Shown: positions 28,601-36,985, counted from the first letter of the stretch. The stretch: 64,000 nt of DNA from Flavobacterium sp. AED (GCF_000812945.1 NZ_JSYM01000001.1:496001-560000), one strand, 5' to 3'. The notes: a model not told the origin generated them from the sequence alone. Numbers and translations are program-made.

Positions 28601-28718
28601 CAGTCACTTTTCCCTGAATAATTTGTTGCGCCATCGCTTGGGTACAGAATCCCAAATACAACACCAATGCCTTAATCAGGAACAGGGCAACTCGATGTTG
28701 TTGTAAAAACTTCTTCAT
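25617..28718 (-). CDS. SusC-like TonB-dependent receptor
   Basis: A 1033-residue SusC/RagA family outer-membrane transporter. A signal peptide is followed by a CarboxypepD_reg-like domain (IQGKVTDEKNEPLIGVNVLV), a TonB-box/plug region (VVVVGYGSATKRKTLGSVQT, GAGLAIRIRGQASLLAG, VLITTKQAKK) and a long beta-barrel ending in aromatic residues (LTFGINVGF). It forms the import channel with the SusD protein downstream. It is the first gene after the operator at 28797-28840, so it is likely induced together with rhaT and the GH106 gene. Confidence 0.95.
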   Translation of the reverse strand: MKKFLQQHRVALFLIKALVLYLGFCTQAMAQQIIQGKVTDEKNEPLIGVNVLVKGTNKGTNTDLDGSFKIDAGNKGTLEFTFLGYTTKSVAVGNQTSINVSLEQDNKVLNEVVVVGYGSATKRKTLGSVQTISAKELKDIPVAQITQKLQGKLAGVQINQATGKPGAGLAIRIRGQASLLAGSDPLYVVDGFPIVGDISSINPDEIDNISILKDAASTSLYGSRAANGVVLITTKQAKKNQTTTSFNIYTGTQSVPMKGRPDMMNAEQFAQFKKESYEDLGLAVPTQFANPSQYAGKSTDWYGALLRTAPVQSYNFSIASNKDKLSTSAVLGIFNQDGVMINSNYKRYSLRINSEYEVSDKVKIGFNIAPSYTINNTPSSDGIFYASNLNSAVPGGLFTNAMLTWPTSPYRNDDGSLPLTVQGSPFFPTPNWYRAAQEITNETKTSRILSNAKVQYEPISGLVLKSTFNVDLGSSLFKNFNPSTASTVFASLPPIVASAVNLDTKFLSWLNENTADYSKSFGNHNLNVLVGYTNQNYRSDISQIRATGFPDDRIHTIQSALNIDRTNTFVDTQEWALTSLLSRVNYDYKGKYLLTAAIRRDGSSRFGSDNRWGNFPSIGAGWVISDEDFAKKIPAISFAKLKASYGIIGNNNIGNYTQYALINNSSNAVFGSTVASGAAVSSLGNSNLGWETTSQLDLGLDLGLFDERIRLGYDFYTKNTTNLLYNVAVAQESGFTNFNDNVGEIRFWGHEFSLNTKNLTGEFKWSTNLNISFNQNKVLALADGVERIYGGFGAYATITQVGKPLGQFYGLIQEGVYKNAADFAASPKIFDSEVGTIKYKDVNGDGVITYGGDNDDRTVIGNPFPKALIGMTNTFNYKNFDLAVVCAGSVGNDLMVMSEQGTTNLDGVFNVLTDVQNRWRSEANPGDGRYGKTTSGTGHERDWSSTRFVSDGSYLTIKNVTLGYNIPTNGKFFKTARVYGSVQQLYTFTNYRGVNPEASVAANGTGGSTLNLGMDWGSYPVPRTLTFGINVGF

Positions 28719-28796
28719 TTTCTGGTTTTTTTTAGTTAGTATTTATTTATTCTAGGTTTTTTTTATACTTAACATAATTTTATGTTTTGTATAATT

Positions 28797-28840
28797 CAAA
28801 TTTAACAATACCACTTCTATCAACTGTCCTACGCAATCGT
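28797..28840 (-). promoter_or_regulatory. susC promoter with rhamnose-locus operator
   Basis: On the minus strand the sequence ACGATTGCGTAGGACAGTT (28840-28822) lies 18 bp upstream of a perfect -7 box TAAATTTG (28804-28797). The same 19-base word, with one different base, lies 19 bp before the -7 region of the GH106 gene, and its AGGACAGT half matches AGGACTGT at rhaT. The 5' leader to the susC ATG is then about 70 bases. Confidence 0.65.
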
Positions 28841-28849
28841 AATAGAAAT

Positions 28850-29190
28850 CATTGTTTTAATTCTTTTTATTTATTATAATAATAAATTTTAGTAATCATA
28901 ATAGGTATGGAAGATAAAGATTGTACAGAAAAATGGGAGACTCTTAGTATTTAAACTCTCAAAGAAAACATTTTAAGCAGTTCACAATCTTATACTTAAA
29001 CCCTTGATTCTTTACTTAAAACACATAAACGAGGGAGTTTGTGTCTTTTTACAATTAAAAAAATGATCTTAACTATCTCTAAAAGGATATTTTTTCCTTT
29101 TAGAGATCAATTCATACGTGTTATAGTCCGAAATGTTAAAATAGTACTCTTAAAAAAGTCAACAAAAAGGATTTCAATTTGTAAAACAAC
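28850..29190. other. Rest of the susC-GH106 intergenic region
   Basis: AT-rich, no supported ORF. A perfect 13-bp inverted repeat ATCTCTAAAAGGA / TCCTTTTAGAGAT (29075-29087, 29095-29107, 7-base loop) is the only clear structure. It is followed by neither strand's T-run, so its role is unknown. Confidence 0.4.
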
Positions 29191-29195
29191 AAAAA

Positions 29196-29230
29196 AGGTG
29201 AAACCAAACTGTTCTGTTTTGGTTCCACCT
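29196..29230 (-). terminator. Intrinsic terminator of the GH106 gene
   Basis: Long stem AGGTGAAACCAAAC / GTTTTGGTTCCACCT (one bulge) with a 6-base loop. On the minus strand it is followed by TTTTTTGTTGTTTT, about 50 bp after the GH106 stop codon. Confidence 0.85.
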
Positions 29231-29280
29231 CTTTAAAATTAAATTCTAATTATTTCAAATCATTCGAAAGGAATGATTTT

Positions 29281-32200
29281 CTATTTCACTGATAAAACAG
29301 TCACTGTACTCAATAATCCTGACGGTAACAATGGAGCGTCAGCTTTGTAAAATGGCATAGTAGTATAGGTAATTTTCTTTACTACTCCCGGTTGTACATC
29401 TCCGATAAGTCTATTTACCCAAAGATTCGTCACTTTAATCACCAAGGTATTTTTTCCTGGTTTTAAAATACCAGTTGCATCTACTCTGAATGGTTTTTTC
29501 CAAACAATTCCTAATGATTTTCCGTTAACGATAACTTCGGCCAGGTTTTTCACCTCTCCAAGGTCAATCCATAATTGTCCTTGATTTTTAAACCAGCTTT
29601 TTGGTGCATCAATTGTTTTCGAATAGGTTCCTGTTCCTGAAAAATACTTCACTCCAGCATCTGAATTATCTGTCCAAGAAGTTAACTTATCCATAGTAAT
29701 TTCTGAAGGCGCTCCTCTTTCTTTTTGGAAACTCAAATTCCAGTTTCCTTCCAAAGCAGCTAATTTAGTTTCGCTTACTGCAGGCAAAATTTGCGCTGTT
29801 GTAGTAGTATTGTCTTTAAAGACAACAAATACAGCATCATTTGGCTCTAAATGCAAAGCTACTTTCGTACGACCATCAGCAAATGAATAGGAAGCTGGTT
29901 CTGTTTTTCCTGTTTCAGGATGCCAAATTTCTACTGTTTTTCCAGCAACTCTGAAAGTTGCTTCAAGGTCCTCGATTCTTGCATTGCGATTATTTACCCA
30001 ATACAATTCTTGCTCCGGTAATTCACGGTGTACGTACAATAATTGGGTATCAGCTTGGGGTTTAGTGTATTCAAAATCTGGTTTAACAGCTAAAGCGGTT
30101 AACACTTTTTCAATACTTTCTCCTGTATATACTTTTCCGGAACCAATAGATTTTACTGTATTATCAGCACCCCATAATTCATTTACAACGGTATTAAAGG
30201 TTGTCAAATCATCTGTTAAGCTTGGTGTTCCAATTGGTTTAGGCCCAACAACAATTGCTCCTGCTTTTACTAAATCACTAATTTTATTAGCCACTTTTAA
30301 TGTCATTTGTTGGCTATTGGCATCCAGTGCCAAAACTTTGTAATGCATTCCGCTTGGTGTAACAATTTGTCCATTTTTTACAGAAAGCAAGTTAAGTAGC
30401 GCATCCGCATTAACAAAATCATAATTATAGCCTGCAGGAATATTGGGCTGTTTTTTTCCAAAAAGAGAGGTAATATTATTGTCTTCTCCATAATAATAAA
30501 TAACATCAGCCACAAATTTCCCTTGTTGCAACAAATAAGAACTGCGGGAAAGATAATCTGTCCAGGCTGTTGCTTGTTCAGCCCAAGTTTCGTGACGGGT
30601 AAACCACTGCCCGAATGGTCCAAGTCCAAGACCGGGAACATGCTCATCTGATGGTTGGTGTACTGAAGTATGAATCACAAATCGATTCAGTCCACTTGCT
30701 AATTCCATATCTGCAGTTGGTTTCAAACGCTCTGGTGAAAATGCCCATGCGTTACCAATTGCGGTAAGTGACTCAGCTGCCACTAAATTTTGTCCGTAAA
30801 GATGTGCCACTGAAGCCGATTCACGAATATCAACATTATAGTTTTTTCCGTCACCTCCTATACTACCTGGTGTCCACATCGCTCCCATGGGAATATCGGC
30901 ATTGCGTTTTACTTCCATACCATCAGCAATTAGAGCACGACCACTTTCATGGGATTCAGAATAACGCTTCATACCGCGTTCATGCAATAAAGTAGTTAAC
31001 TGATCATAATGGTATTCAGATAACATTTCACTCAATGTTTTACGGTAATCCCATAGGAATTTTTCACTTGCTTCTGAGCTTTTAATAACCTGACCTGTTA
31101 ATGCAGGCATCCAAGGGAGTAAACTATAGCCTCTTCGTTTGGCAAACTCAGCCGGCAAATTTTTTGTCCAGTTTTGTGCTCCGGCTTCCCAACTATCCGT
31201 AACAATGTATTGCAATCCTCCTTTATCTCCCATTAAACCTCCGGTCGCATTTTGGTATTGGTCCAGATAATTTTCAAAATACGCTTTTATGGCTACCGGA
31301 TCTAATTTGTCTACTTCAAAACCTGTTGCTTCTGGCGAAGCGGGATGATTCGTAATCCCTAATAAAGAAAAACCAAAACGGACAATCTTCCAATTTCCTG
31401 CAGGTGGCGTCCAGTTCAATGTTCCATCGGCATTCAATTTACCAGATAAATCAATTACATTTTCCAATGCAATTCCATCAGTACTTGGAGTACCATTTAC
31501 ATCGATATTTGTAACAGCTGCAAAAGCCGCTTTTTCTTCAAATCGGTCAATTTTTACGGTGCTATGCAAAACAATTTCTGCAACATCAGTTCCTGGAGAA
31601 GGTTTTGGGGCAGCATCAGAACCCATCATCGCTTCAAAACTAAAAATAGGAGGAGGATTTTTAAATGTAACCCTAAAATATTTAGCAGTTGTAGCCGGAA
31701 AATTAATAGTTTGCTGTACGAGTCCACCTGCTGGAATAAAAGTGATTTTTTTGAAATGAACACCATCATCGCTTACTTCAACAGAACGTGTATCCGCTTT
31801 GTCTCCAAAAAGACCAAAAGGGCCTTTGTCTCCACCACCAACAACAGTTATTCCTTTGAAAGTTTGTGGTTTTTCAAAAGCAAATTGTATCCAAGCACTT
31901 TCGTCATTTTTAGTAGCAGGCAACAAAATAGTAGTTGCTAAATCTCCATCAGTAAGTTGATTAGCTGTGAAGTTTCCACCGCTTGAGGTAACTTTTGGTT
32001 TTAAATCGATAAAATTAACCTCATTATCCGGTAATTTATAAGCCATCAGACTTATGTCTTCATAATAATCTACCGGTTCAGCAACTGGATCTCCTATAGT
32101 CATTGCTTCAGAGAAAGGTATATTCTGAAAGGCACCAGTTTTAGTAGGTGCTTTTGGTAAAACTCCTGTAAATTTTTTACCGCCTTTAACACGGATTTCA

Positions 32201-32628
32201 CTCCACACTAATTTTTTCATTCCAGATTTAGCTGGAACCCATGGCCCACCACTTTCACTCCATCCCGGTGAACCGGCAATCGCCATTTCTAACTTTAAAG
32301 AATCAGCTAGTTTCGTTGTAAACTGAAAAGCATCCTTCCATTCTGGAGTCATATAGCTTAATCGTTTTTTTACAATTTGTGGCGTCGTCATCGCTGCATC
32401 AAAATTCATGAAACCACCAATACCTATTCTATTCATCCACAAAAGATCTTTGGCAATACCATCTTTAGAAATATTACCATTCATCCAATGCCACCATACA
32501 CGAGGCTTTGCAGAATTTGGAGGTGTAGCAAACTCTTTTAATAAGCTATCACTCTTATTTTGAGCATAACCAGAGCTGCAGGCAAGCATCAAAGAAAATG
32601 CTGCTATTAATCCCGAATTTTTTTTCAT
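29281..32628 (-). CDS. GH106 alpha-L-rhamnosidase, secreted
   Basis: An 1115-residue protein with a signal peptide (CSSGYAQ). The N-terminal catalytic TIM-barrel region shows PRVWWHWMNGNISKDGIAKD, GIGGFMNFDA, GSPGWSESGGPWV and DSWEAGAQNW, the usual GH106 landmarks. A central discoidin/sandwich region precedes a C-terminal galactose-binding-like domain (WIDLGEVKNLAEVIVNGKSL). GH106 enzymes remove alpha-L-rhamnose, including from rhamnogalacturonan-type side chains. It is monocistronic, with its own operator and terminator. Confidence 0.93.
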   Translation of the reverse strand: MKKNSGLIAAFSLMLACSSGYAQNKSDSLLKEFATPPNSAKPRVWWHWMNGNISKDGIAKDLLWMNRIGIGGFMNFDAAMTTPQIVKKRLSYMTPEWKDAFQFTTKLADSLKLEMAIAGSPGWSESGGPWVPAKSGMKKLVWSEIRVKGGKKFTGVLPKAPTKTGAFQNIPFSEAMTIGDPVAEPVDYYEDISLMAYKLPDNEVNFIDLKPKVTSSGGNFTANQLTDGDLATTILLPATKNDESAWIQFAFEKPQTFKGITVVGGGDKGPFGLFGDKADTRSVEVSDDGVHFKKITFIPAGGLVQQTINFPATTAKYFRVTFKNPPPIFSFEAMMGSDAAPKPSPGTDVAEIVLHSTVKIDRFEEKAAFAAVTNIDVNGTPSTDGIALENVIDLSGKLNADGTLNWTPPAGNWKIVRFGFSLLGITNHPASPEATGFEVDKLDPVAIKAYFENYLDQYQNATGGLMGDKGGLQYIVTDSWEAGAQNWTKNLPAEFAKRRGYSLLPWMPALTGQVIKSSEASEKFLWDYRKTLSEMLSEYHYDQLTTLLHERGMKRYSESHESGRALIADGMEVKRNADIPMGAMWTPGSIGGDGKNYNVDIRESASVAHLYGQNLVAAESLTAIGNAWAFSPERLKPTADMELASGLNRFVIHTSVHQPSDEHVPGLGLGPFGQWFTRHETWAEQATAWTDYLSRSSYLLQQGKFVADVIYYYGEDNNITSLFGKKQPNIPAGYNYDFVNADALLNLLSVKNGQIVTPSGMHYKVLALDANSQQMTLKVANKISDLVKAGAIVVGPKPIGTPSLTDDLTTFNTVVNELWGADNTVKSIGSGKVYTGESIEKVLTALAVKPDFEYTKPQADTQLLYVHRELPEQELYWVNNRNARIEDLEATFRVAGKTVEIWHPETGKTEPASYSFADGRTKVALHLEPNDAVFVVFKDNTTTTAQILPAVSETKLAALEGNWNLSFQKERGAPSEITMDKLTSWTDNSDAGVKYFSGTGTYSKTIDAPKSWFKNQGQLWIDLGEVKNLAEVIVNGKSLGIVWKKPFRVDATGILKPGKNTLVIKVTNLWVNRLIGDVQPGVVKKITYTTMPFYKADAPLLPSGLLSTVTVLSVK

Positions 32629-32778
32629 ATTTGAAATTTATATAGATTGAAATTTATTTTAAATTTTACTGAAAGACCTATTAAAAAACAACCAGCTATT
32701 TCTATTAAAAGTTTCTCTTTTTTAACACTGAAAAAATATTAACCTTTAGAAATAAAAATACAACTGCTGTTCTTTTTT

Positions 32779-32825
32779 GTAAATTAAAGAAATATCAAAA
32801 ACATAACTGTCCTACTCAATCGTTA
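32779..32825 (-). promoter_or_regulatory. GH106 promoter with rhamnose-locus operator
   Basis: On the minus strand ACGATTGAGTAGGACAGTT (32823-32805) lies 19 bp upstream of a -7-like box TAATTTAC (32786-32779). The whole segment aligns without gaps to the rhaT promoter region. The distal half-site, 10 bp further out, is less conserved than at rhaT. The remainder of the 412-bp gap (32629-33040) holds a long leader, about 145 bases, and the regulator terminator. Confidence 0.65.
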
Positions 32826-32910
32826 TCGCAAACTACTTTTTGATTACTTTTTTTGTTATTTCTGATAAAATTTATTTATTGGAAATCGCAAATCAAAAAA
32901 ACACAAAAAG

Positions 32911-32945
32911 AAAACCAACTCATCTTAAGGAGAAGAGTTGGTTTT
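32911..32945 (-). terminator. Intrinsic terminator of the LysR/GntR regulator operon
   Basis: Perfect 11-bp stem AAAACCAACTC / GAGTTGGTTTT with a 13-base loop. On the minus strand it is followed by a T-rich tail (CTTTTTGTGTTTTTTTG), about 95 bp after the LysR-type gene. Confidence 0.75.
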
Positions 32946-33040
32946 AAAAATAAAGTATTCTATACTAAAATGTTAGTTAACATATTTTTCAAACCCTTCA
33001 AACAATTGATTATTGGGCTTTATTTATAAAAAAAGAATAT

Positions 33041-33931
33041 TTACCAAACCTTTTTTATTGCTTGCTGGTATTCGTCCTCAAGTGTTTCTTTGTATGCCAG
33101 TATTTTGGTAACTTCTAAACGGGTATTTTCAGAAAAAACTAATTCTTTAGAAACAATCCCTTCTAAATTTGTTGGATAGTAAGATGGAAAAACAGCAATT
33201 CCAATTCCTACATGTACCAATCCTACCAATAATTCAACATTAGACACTTCCTGAACAATATTAGCATCTCTGGAGAAACCTACATTTCTACAATATACTT
33301 CTATATCTTCTAAAATTGCGGGACATAAGTCTTTAGTTAACTCAACCCATTTGTCATTACGGAGTTGTTCAATTTTAATTTTTTGGTATTTTGCCAGTGG
33401 ATGGTTTTTAGGCATAATGACATTTAGAAACTCATTCTGGAAAACCTGATAATCCAAACCTTTAAAAACCAGCGGTAAAGTAGTAATTCCAATATCAATA
33501 TTTCCTTTAAAAAGCGCTTCTTGTACTGATATCACTGTAGAACATTCCACTATTTTGAAAGTGGTATCAGGAAACTTCAGTTGTAACTTTTGTAACACTT
33601 CTATAACCTCACTTGTGGGAGACATTTTTGGTATGCCCAGTTTCAATTGTTTATTTTTCTCGCTATTGATCTTGGCACTTTTTAGTGTTCGGTCCAGTAA
33701 ATCTATTACACGACTTACTTCTTTCATTAAATAAGCGCCTGCTTCTGTCAATTCAACTTTTCTATTATTAACCCGTTTTGCTTTGTCAAAAAGTTCAAAA
33801 CCCAACTCGCTTTCTAATTGTTGAATTTGGTGCGTTAAGGCTGGTTGAGTAATATTCAATTTTTCAGCAGCTTTACCAAAATGCAATTCTTTTGCAACTA
33901 CCAGAAACGATTTTAATTTACGTAATTCCAT
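33041..33931 (-). CDS. LysR-family transcriptional regulator
   Basis: A 296-residue LysR protein. The N-terminal winged helix-turn-helix is MELRKLKSFLVVAKELHFGK with AAEKLNITQPALTHQIQQLE, and a substrate-binding domain runs from about residue 90 (LKLGIPKMSPTSEVI). It begins 10 bp after the GntR-type gene, so the two are co-transcribed. The effector is unknown. Position at the edge of the rhamnose locus suggests a role there, but nothing in the protein itself shows it. Confidence 0.9.
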   Translation of the reverse strand: MELRKLKSFLVVAKELHFGKAAEKLNITQPALTHQIQQLESELGFELFDKAKRVNNRKVELTEAGAYLMKEVSRVIDLLDRTLKSAKINSEKNKQLKLGIPKMSPTSEVIEVLQKLQLKFPDTTFKIVECSTVISVQEALFKGNIDIGITTLPLVFKGLDYQVFQNEFLNVIMPKNHPLAKYQKIKIEQLRNDKWVELTKDLCPAILEDIEVYCRNVGFSRDANIVQEVSNVELLVGLVHVGIGIAVFPSYYPTNLEGIVSKELVFSENTRLEVTKILAYKETLEDEYQQAIKKVW

Positions 33932-33941
33932 TAATATTATA

Positions 33942-34973
33942 TTATAAAGATCCTCTAAGAATCAGTTCAAACGGATTTTCGATATGTTCTTTTGAAGAGT
34001 TTAACACCAGTTGTGCTGCAGATTTTCCCATTCTAGCAAAATCAGTTGAGATGGTTGTAAGTCCATTCATGATGAATTTCTTGAGAGGTGTTTCATTATA
34101 AGAGATTACCCCAACTTGCTCCCCTACGGTTAAATTCAAGGTGATGATTTTATCCAAAATTTTCACTAAATCTTCTTCCATTAAATTAATATATACTTCT
34201 CCCTCATTGACTTCTTCCAGATCCAGATCATGCACGATTTTATAATTAAAAGCATAACTGTAACAAAAGTTTTTAAACCCTTTTATTATCTCATCTGGAA
34301 AATAACTATTGTCAGGAAAAATCAATTTTATGGTATGGTATTTACTTAAAAGGTCTAAAGCTTTACTGAGCGCATTATAAATATCTTCTTCGAAATTCTC
34401 GTAAACTGCACCATAATTCCCGGTAATACCTTCAATTTTTTTACCTACGATAATTAATTTTTCTTTTGGAATTTCTTCAATCAACAATTGATAGCCTTCT
34501 GCTTTTTCAATAAAATGGGGAATGATAACATAGTGGGTATAAACACTTTTTTGTTGGTTCAATAATTTTTTGAACAAACCATAATCATTGTTATAAATAT
34601 AAAAATCAATAGCCGCTTTTTCGCCCAAAGTCTCTACAAAAGCATCATAAATAATTTTCTTATGCGCACTCAGTTTATTAAACATCAGGAATATTTTCAA
34701 ATCTTGGGAAATATCTGTATTCGCAATAAAGTAGCCTTTTCCATGAAAGGCTTCTAAAATACCCATTTTTCTTAATTTATTATATCCTTTTTCAATCGTA
34801 ACCCTAGATATTTCGTATTGAAAACTCAATTCATTGATAGACGGCATAGCATCCCCTTTTTTAAGAATACCTTGCTTTATGGCATTCAAAACTGCATTGA
34901 CTAACTGCTGGTACTTTGGAGTAGCAGAAAGTTCATCAATTCTGAGGCTATCAATTTTTGACATTTTTTTCAT
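33942..34973 (-). CDS. GntR-type regulator with periplasmic-binding-protein-like sensor domain
   Basis: A 343-residue protein. Residues about 15-85 form a GntR winged helix (PKYQQLVNAVLNAIKQGILK, GDAMPSINELSFQYEISRVT, FHGKGYFIANT). The remainder resembles the LacI/PBP1-like sugar-sensing fold (HYVIIPHFIE, EKLIIVGKKIEG, VGVISYNETPLKKF, GKSAAQLVLNSSKE). This combination is typical of Bacteroidota sugar regulators, so it is the best local candidate for an L-rhamnose- or rhamnoside-sensing regulator of the shared operator. The specific link is inference. Confidence 0.87.
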   Translation of the reverse strand: MKKMSKIDSLRIDELSATPKYQQLVNAVLNAIKQGILKKGDAMPSINELSFQYEISRVTIEKGYNKLRKMGILEAFHGKGYFIANTDISQDLKIFLMFNKLSAHKKIIYDAFVETLGEKAAIDFYIYNNDYGLFKKLLNQQKSVYTHYVIIPHFIEKAEGYQLLIEEIPKEKLIIVGKKIEGITGNYGAVYENFEEDIYNALSKALDLLSKYHTIKLIFPDNSYFPDEIIKGFKNFCYSYAFNYKIVHDLDLEEVNEGEVYINLMEEDLVKILDKIITLNLTVGEQVGVISYNETPLKKFIMNGLTTISTDFARMGKSAAQLVLNSSKEHIENPFELILRGSL

Positions 34974-35294
34974 ACGAACTTATTTTTTTGTATTTTTAAA
35001 TCATGATGATTCAAATAAATTTTAAATTATTTGGATCCAATTTATAAGAAGATTATTTTATTCACCAATGGAATACTATTTATAATTAAGTAAATATACT
35101 TAATTTCTATTTAAAAGATAAACCTTAATAAAGGTCGAAAATTAATACATTTATAATTGAATTCAACAAAATCAATGCGTTTTTTCAACACATTGATTTA
35201 TAAACACACAAAATTCTAATTATAAACTTACAAAAAACATTAATGAATTTTGAGGCTTTAAAGGTTTATTATATTCTTTTTATAAAAAACTATG
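34974..35294. other. Intergenic region upstream of the GntR-type gene
   Basis: AT-rich, no supported ORF. It contains a perfect palindrome ATTAAGTA-AATA-TACTTAAT (35085-35104) and a hairpin AAATCAATG / CATTGATTT (35169-35177, 35191-35199). The palindrome overlaps a possible minus-strand -7-like TATATTTA. It resembles the AAGTA/TACTT motifs found upstream of nirB and narK. No AGGACAGT operator is present here. Confidence 0.45.
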
Positions 35295-35295
35295 A

Positions 35296-35325
35296 TAAAA
35301 AAAGCCACTCTTTTCAGAATGGCTT
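35296..35325 (-). terminator. Intrinsic terminator after the amino-acid permease
   Basis: Stem AAGCCACTC / GAATGGCTT (one G-T wobble) at 35302-35325. On the minus strand it is followed by eight T residues (35303-35296). The stem begins within the last bases after the stop codon at 35330. Confidence 0.75.
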
Positions 35326-35329
35326 CAAA

Positions 35330-36778
35330 TTATTTTTCTTCTTGTTCTCGTCTGAGTTTACTATTCTTTTTACCGTAAAAAAAGTAGATTACAAATCCAA
35401 TAGCTAACCATACAATCAATCGCAACCAAGTATCAAAAGGAAGAGAAACCATCATTAACACACAAGTTAGTATTCCTAAAATGGGAACTAAAGAAACAAA
35501 TGGAGTTTTGAATGGTCGTTCTAAATCAGGTTGTTGCTTACGCAAAATAATAATTCCCAGACAAACCATAACAAATGCTAAAAGCGTTCCTATACTGGTC
35601 ATCTCTCCCACTATACTAATAGGAACTAAACCTGCAAAAAGACAAATAAAGATACATAAAACAATATTTGATTTGAAAGGCGTATTAAATTTTGGATGCA
35701 AATCAGAGAATATTTTCGGTAATAATCCATCCTTACTCATAGAAAAAAACACACGCGATTGCCCTAATAAATCGACTAATATTACAGATGTATATCCAAT
35801 CAAAATAGCCATAATAACTGCTACAGCTAGCCATTTGTAAGGAGTATGTGCAATGGCTACAGCAACTGGTGCAGCACTATTTTTAAATTCAGTATAATTA
35901 GCCAGACCTGTCATTACATATCCAAATAATATAAATAAAACAGTACAAACTATTAACGAACCAAGAATTCCAATTGGCATGTTTCGCTGTGGATTTTTAG
36001 TCTCTTGCGCCATTGTAGCAACAATATCAAATCCAATAAAAACAAAGAAAACAACTCCGGCACCACGCAGCACTCCTGACCAACCGAATTCTCCAAAAAC
36101 ACCGGTATTCTCAGGAATAAATGGATGATAGTTAGCCACATCTATATATTGCCAACCTAAACTTATAAAAACCAATACTACTCCCACTTTGAGAGTAACA
36201 ACTACCACATTAAATATAGCCGAACCTTTAGTCCCACGAATAATTATTGCAGTTATTAAGGCAATAATTAGAATTGAAGGCAAATTAAACCATCCGTTTA
36301 CTATTGATCCATCAGCTAAAGTGGCTTTTTCAAAAGGAGACATCACCAACTGTGGAGGCAGGTAAATATCAAATTTTTCAAGAAACTTAACTAAATATTG
36401 CGACCAACTAATCCCAACGGTAGCTGCACCAACGGAGTATTCAAGAATCAAATCCCATCCTATAATCCAGGCAAATAACTCCCCTAAAGTAGCATAAGCA
36501 TATGTATAAGCACTACCCGAAACCGGTACCATAGAAGCGAACTCCGCATAACATAAAGCACTAAAAGCACAACCTACAGCAGCAACCACAAACGACAAAA
36601 TTACGGCTGGCCCTGAATTATTTGCCGCAGCAATTCCAGTTAAAGAAAACAAACCTGCACCTATAATTACTCCAACCCCAATTGCCACTAAATTAATAGC
36701 TCCTAAACTTCTTTTAAGAGTTCCTTTGCCGCTTTCGGCAGCTTCTAATTTTAATCGTTCAATAGATTTTTTAAGCAT
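35330..36778 (-). CDS. APC-superfamily amino-acid permease (cationic amino-acid transporter type)
   Basis: A 482-residue membrane protein with about 12 hydrophobic segments. The first segment contains the GVGVIIGAGLFSLTG motif of APC permeases, followed by CYAEFASMVPVSGSAYTYAY and FVFIGFDIVATMAQETKNPQ, characteristic of the CAT group. It probably imports amino acids into the cytoplasm. The substrate cannot be fixed from sequence. The gene is preceded by an unusual leader with a terminator-like hairpin directly before the start codon, which suggests control by transcription attenuation. Confidence 0.9.
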   Translation of the reverse strand: MLKKSIERLKLEAAESGKGTLKRSLGAINLVAIGVGVIIGAGLFSLTGIAAANNSGPAVILSFVVAAVGCAFSALCYAEFASMVPVSGSAYTYAYATLGELFAWIIGWDLILEYSVGAATVGISWSQYLVKFLEKFDIYLPPQLVMSPFEKATLADGSIVNGWFNLPSILIIALITAIIIRGTKGSAIFNVVVVTLKVGVVLVFISLGWQYIDVANYHPFIPENTGVFGEFGWSGVLRGAGVVFFVFIGFDIVATMAQETKNPQRNMPIGILGSLIVCTVLFILFGYVMTGLANYTEFKNSAAPVAVAIAHTPYKWLAVAVIMAILIGYTSVILVDLLGQSRVFFSMSKDGLLPKIFSDLHPKFNTPFKSNIVLCIFICLFAGLVPISIVGEMTSIGTLLAFVMVCLGIIILRKQQPDLERPFKTPFVSLVPILGILTCVLMMVSLPFDTWLRLIVWLAIGFVIYFFYGKKNSKLRREQEEK

Positions 36779-36800
36779 GATTTTTCTGTGTTTTTAAATA

Positions 36801-36832
36801 TAAAAAAAGCCCTTCATTATAAGAAAGGCTTT
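36801..36832 (-). terminator. Terminator-like hairpin in the 5' leader of the permease gene
   Basis: Minus-strand stem AAAGCCTTTC / GAAGGGCTTT (10 bp, one wobble; 36832-36823 and 36815-36806) with a 7-base loop, followed by TTTTTTTA. It ends only about 22 bp before the permease ATG. No gene ends here on the minus strand, so it looks like an attenuator rather than a normal operon end. Confidence 0.6.
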
Positions 36833-36870
36833 ACTGATATTATGTTTAGACTGTACCATAATAAACCATT

Positions 36871-36924
36871 TCATATTACAGATGATGCTTTGCAACACAT
36901 TATAGTAAAGAAACAATTAATCAT
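36871..36924 (-). CDS. Possible 17-residue leader peptide upstream of the permease
   Basis: A short minus-strand frame MINCFFTIMCCKASSVI ends 39 bp before the terminator-like hairpin. In-frame ATG at 36948 would give 25 residues, but it coincides with the predicted transcription start. It is enriched in Cys (3), Phe (2) and Met (2), residues rare by chance, which is what a ribosome-stalling leader would show. The 7-base word CTTTACT inside the frame is complementary to AGTAAAG at the base of the terminator stem, a possible alternative pairing. Speculative. Confidence 0.3.
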   Translation of the reverse strand: MINCFFTIMCCKASSVI

Positions 36925-36952
36925 GCTATGTCTTTGCTTTTTATTCATAATG

Positions 36953-36985
36953 CAAATGTATTGTGTATTACAATCGATTCCCAAA
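36953..36985 (-). promoter_or_regulatory. Promoter of the permease leader
   Basis: Minus-strand TTTG (36985-36982) and TACATTTG (36960-36953), separated by 21 bases, match the Bacteroidota -33 and -7 elements. Transcription would start near 36946 and give a leader of about 170 bases before the permease ATG. Confidence 0.55.

Noticed and set aside
29039..29236. 65-codon plus-strand frame between susC and the GH106 gene
   Set aside because: Overlaps a perfect inverted repeat and the GH106 terminator; highly basic, no protein-like pattern.
31564..31941. 125-codon plus-strand frame inside the GH106 gene
   Set aside because: Antisense to a continuous, motif-rich coding region; Lys/Arg/Ser/Phe-biased nonsense composition.
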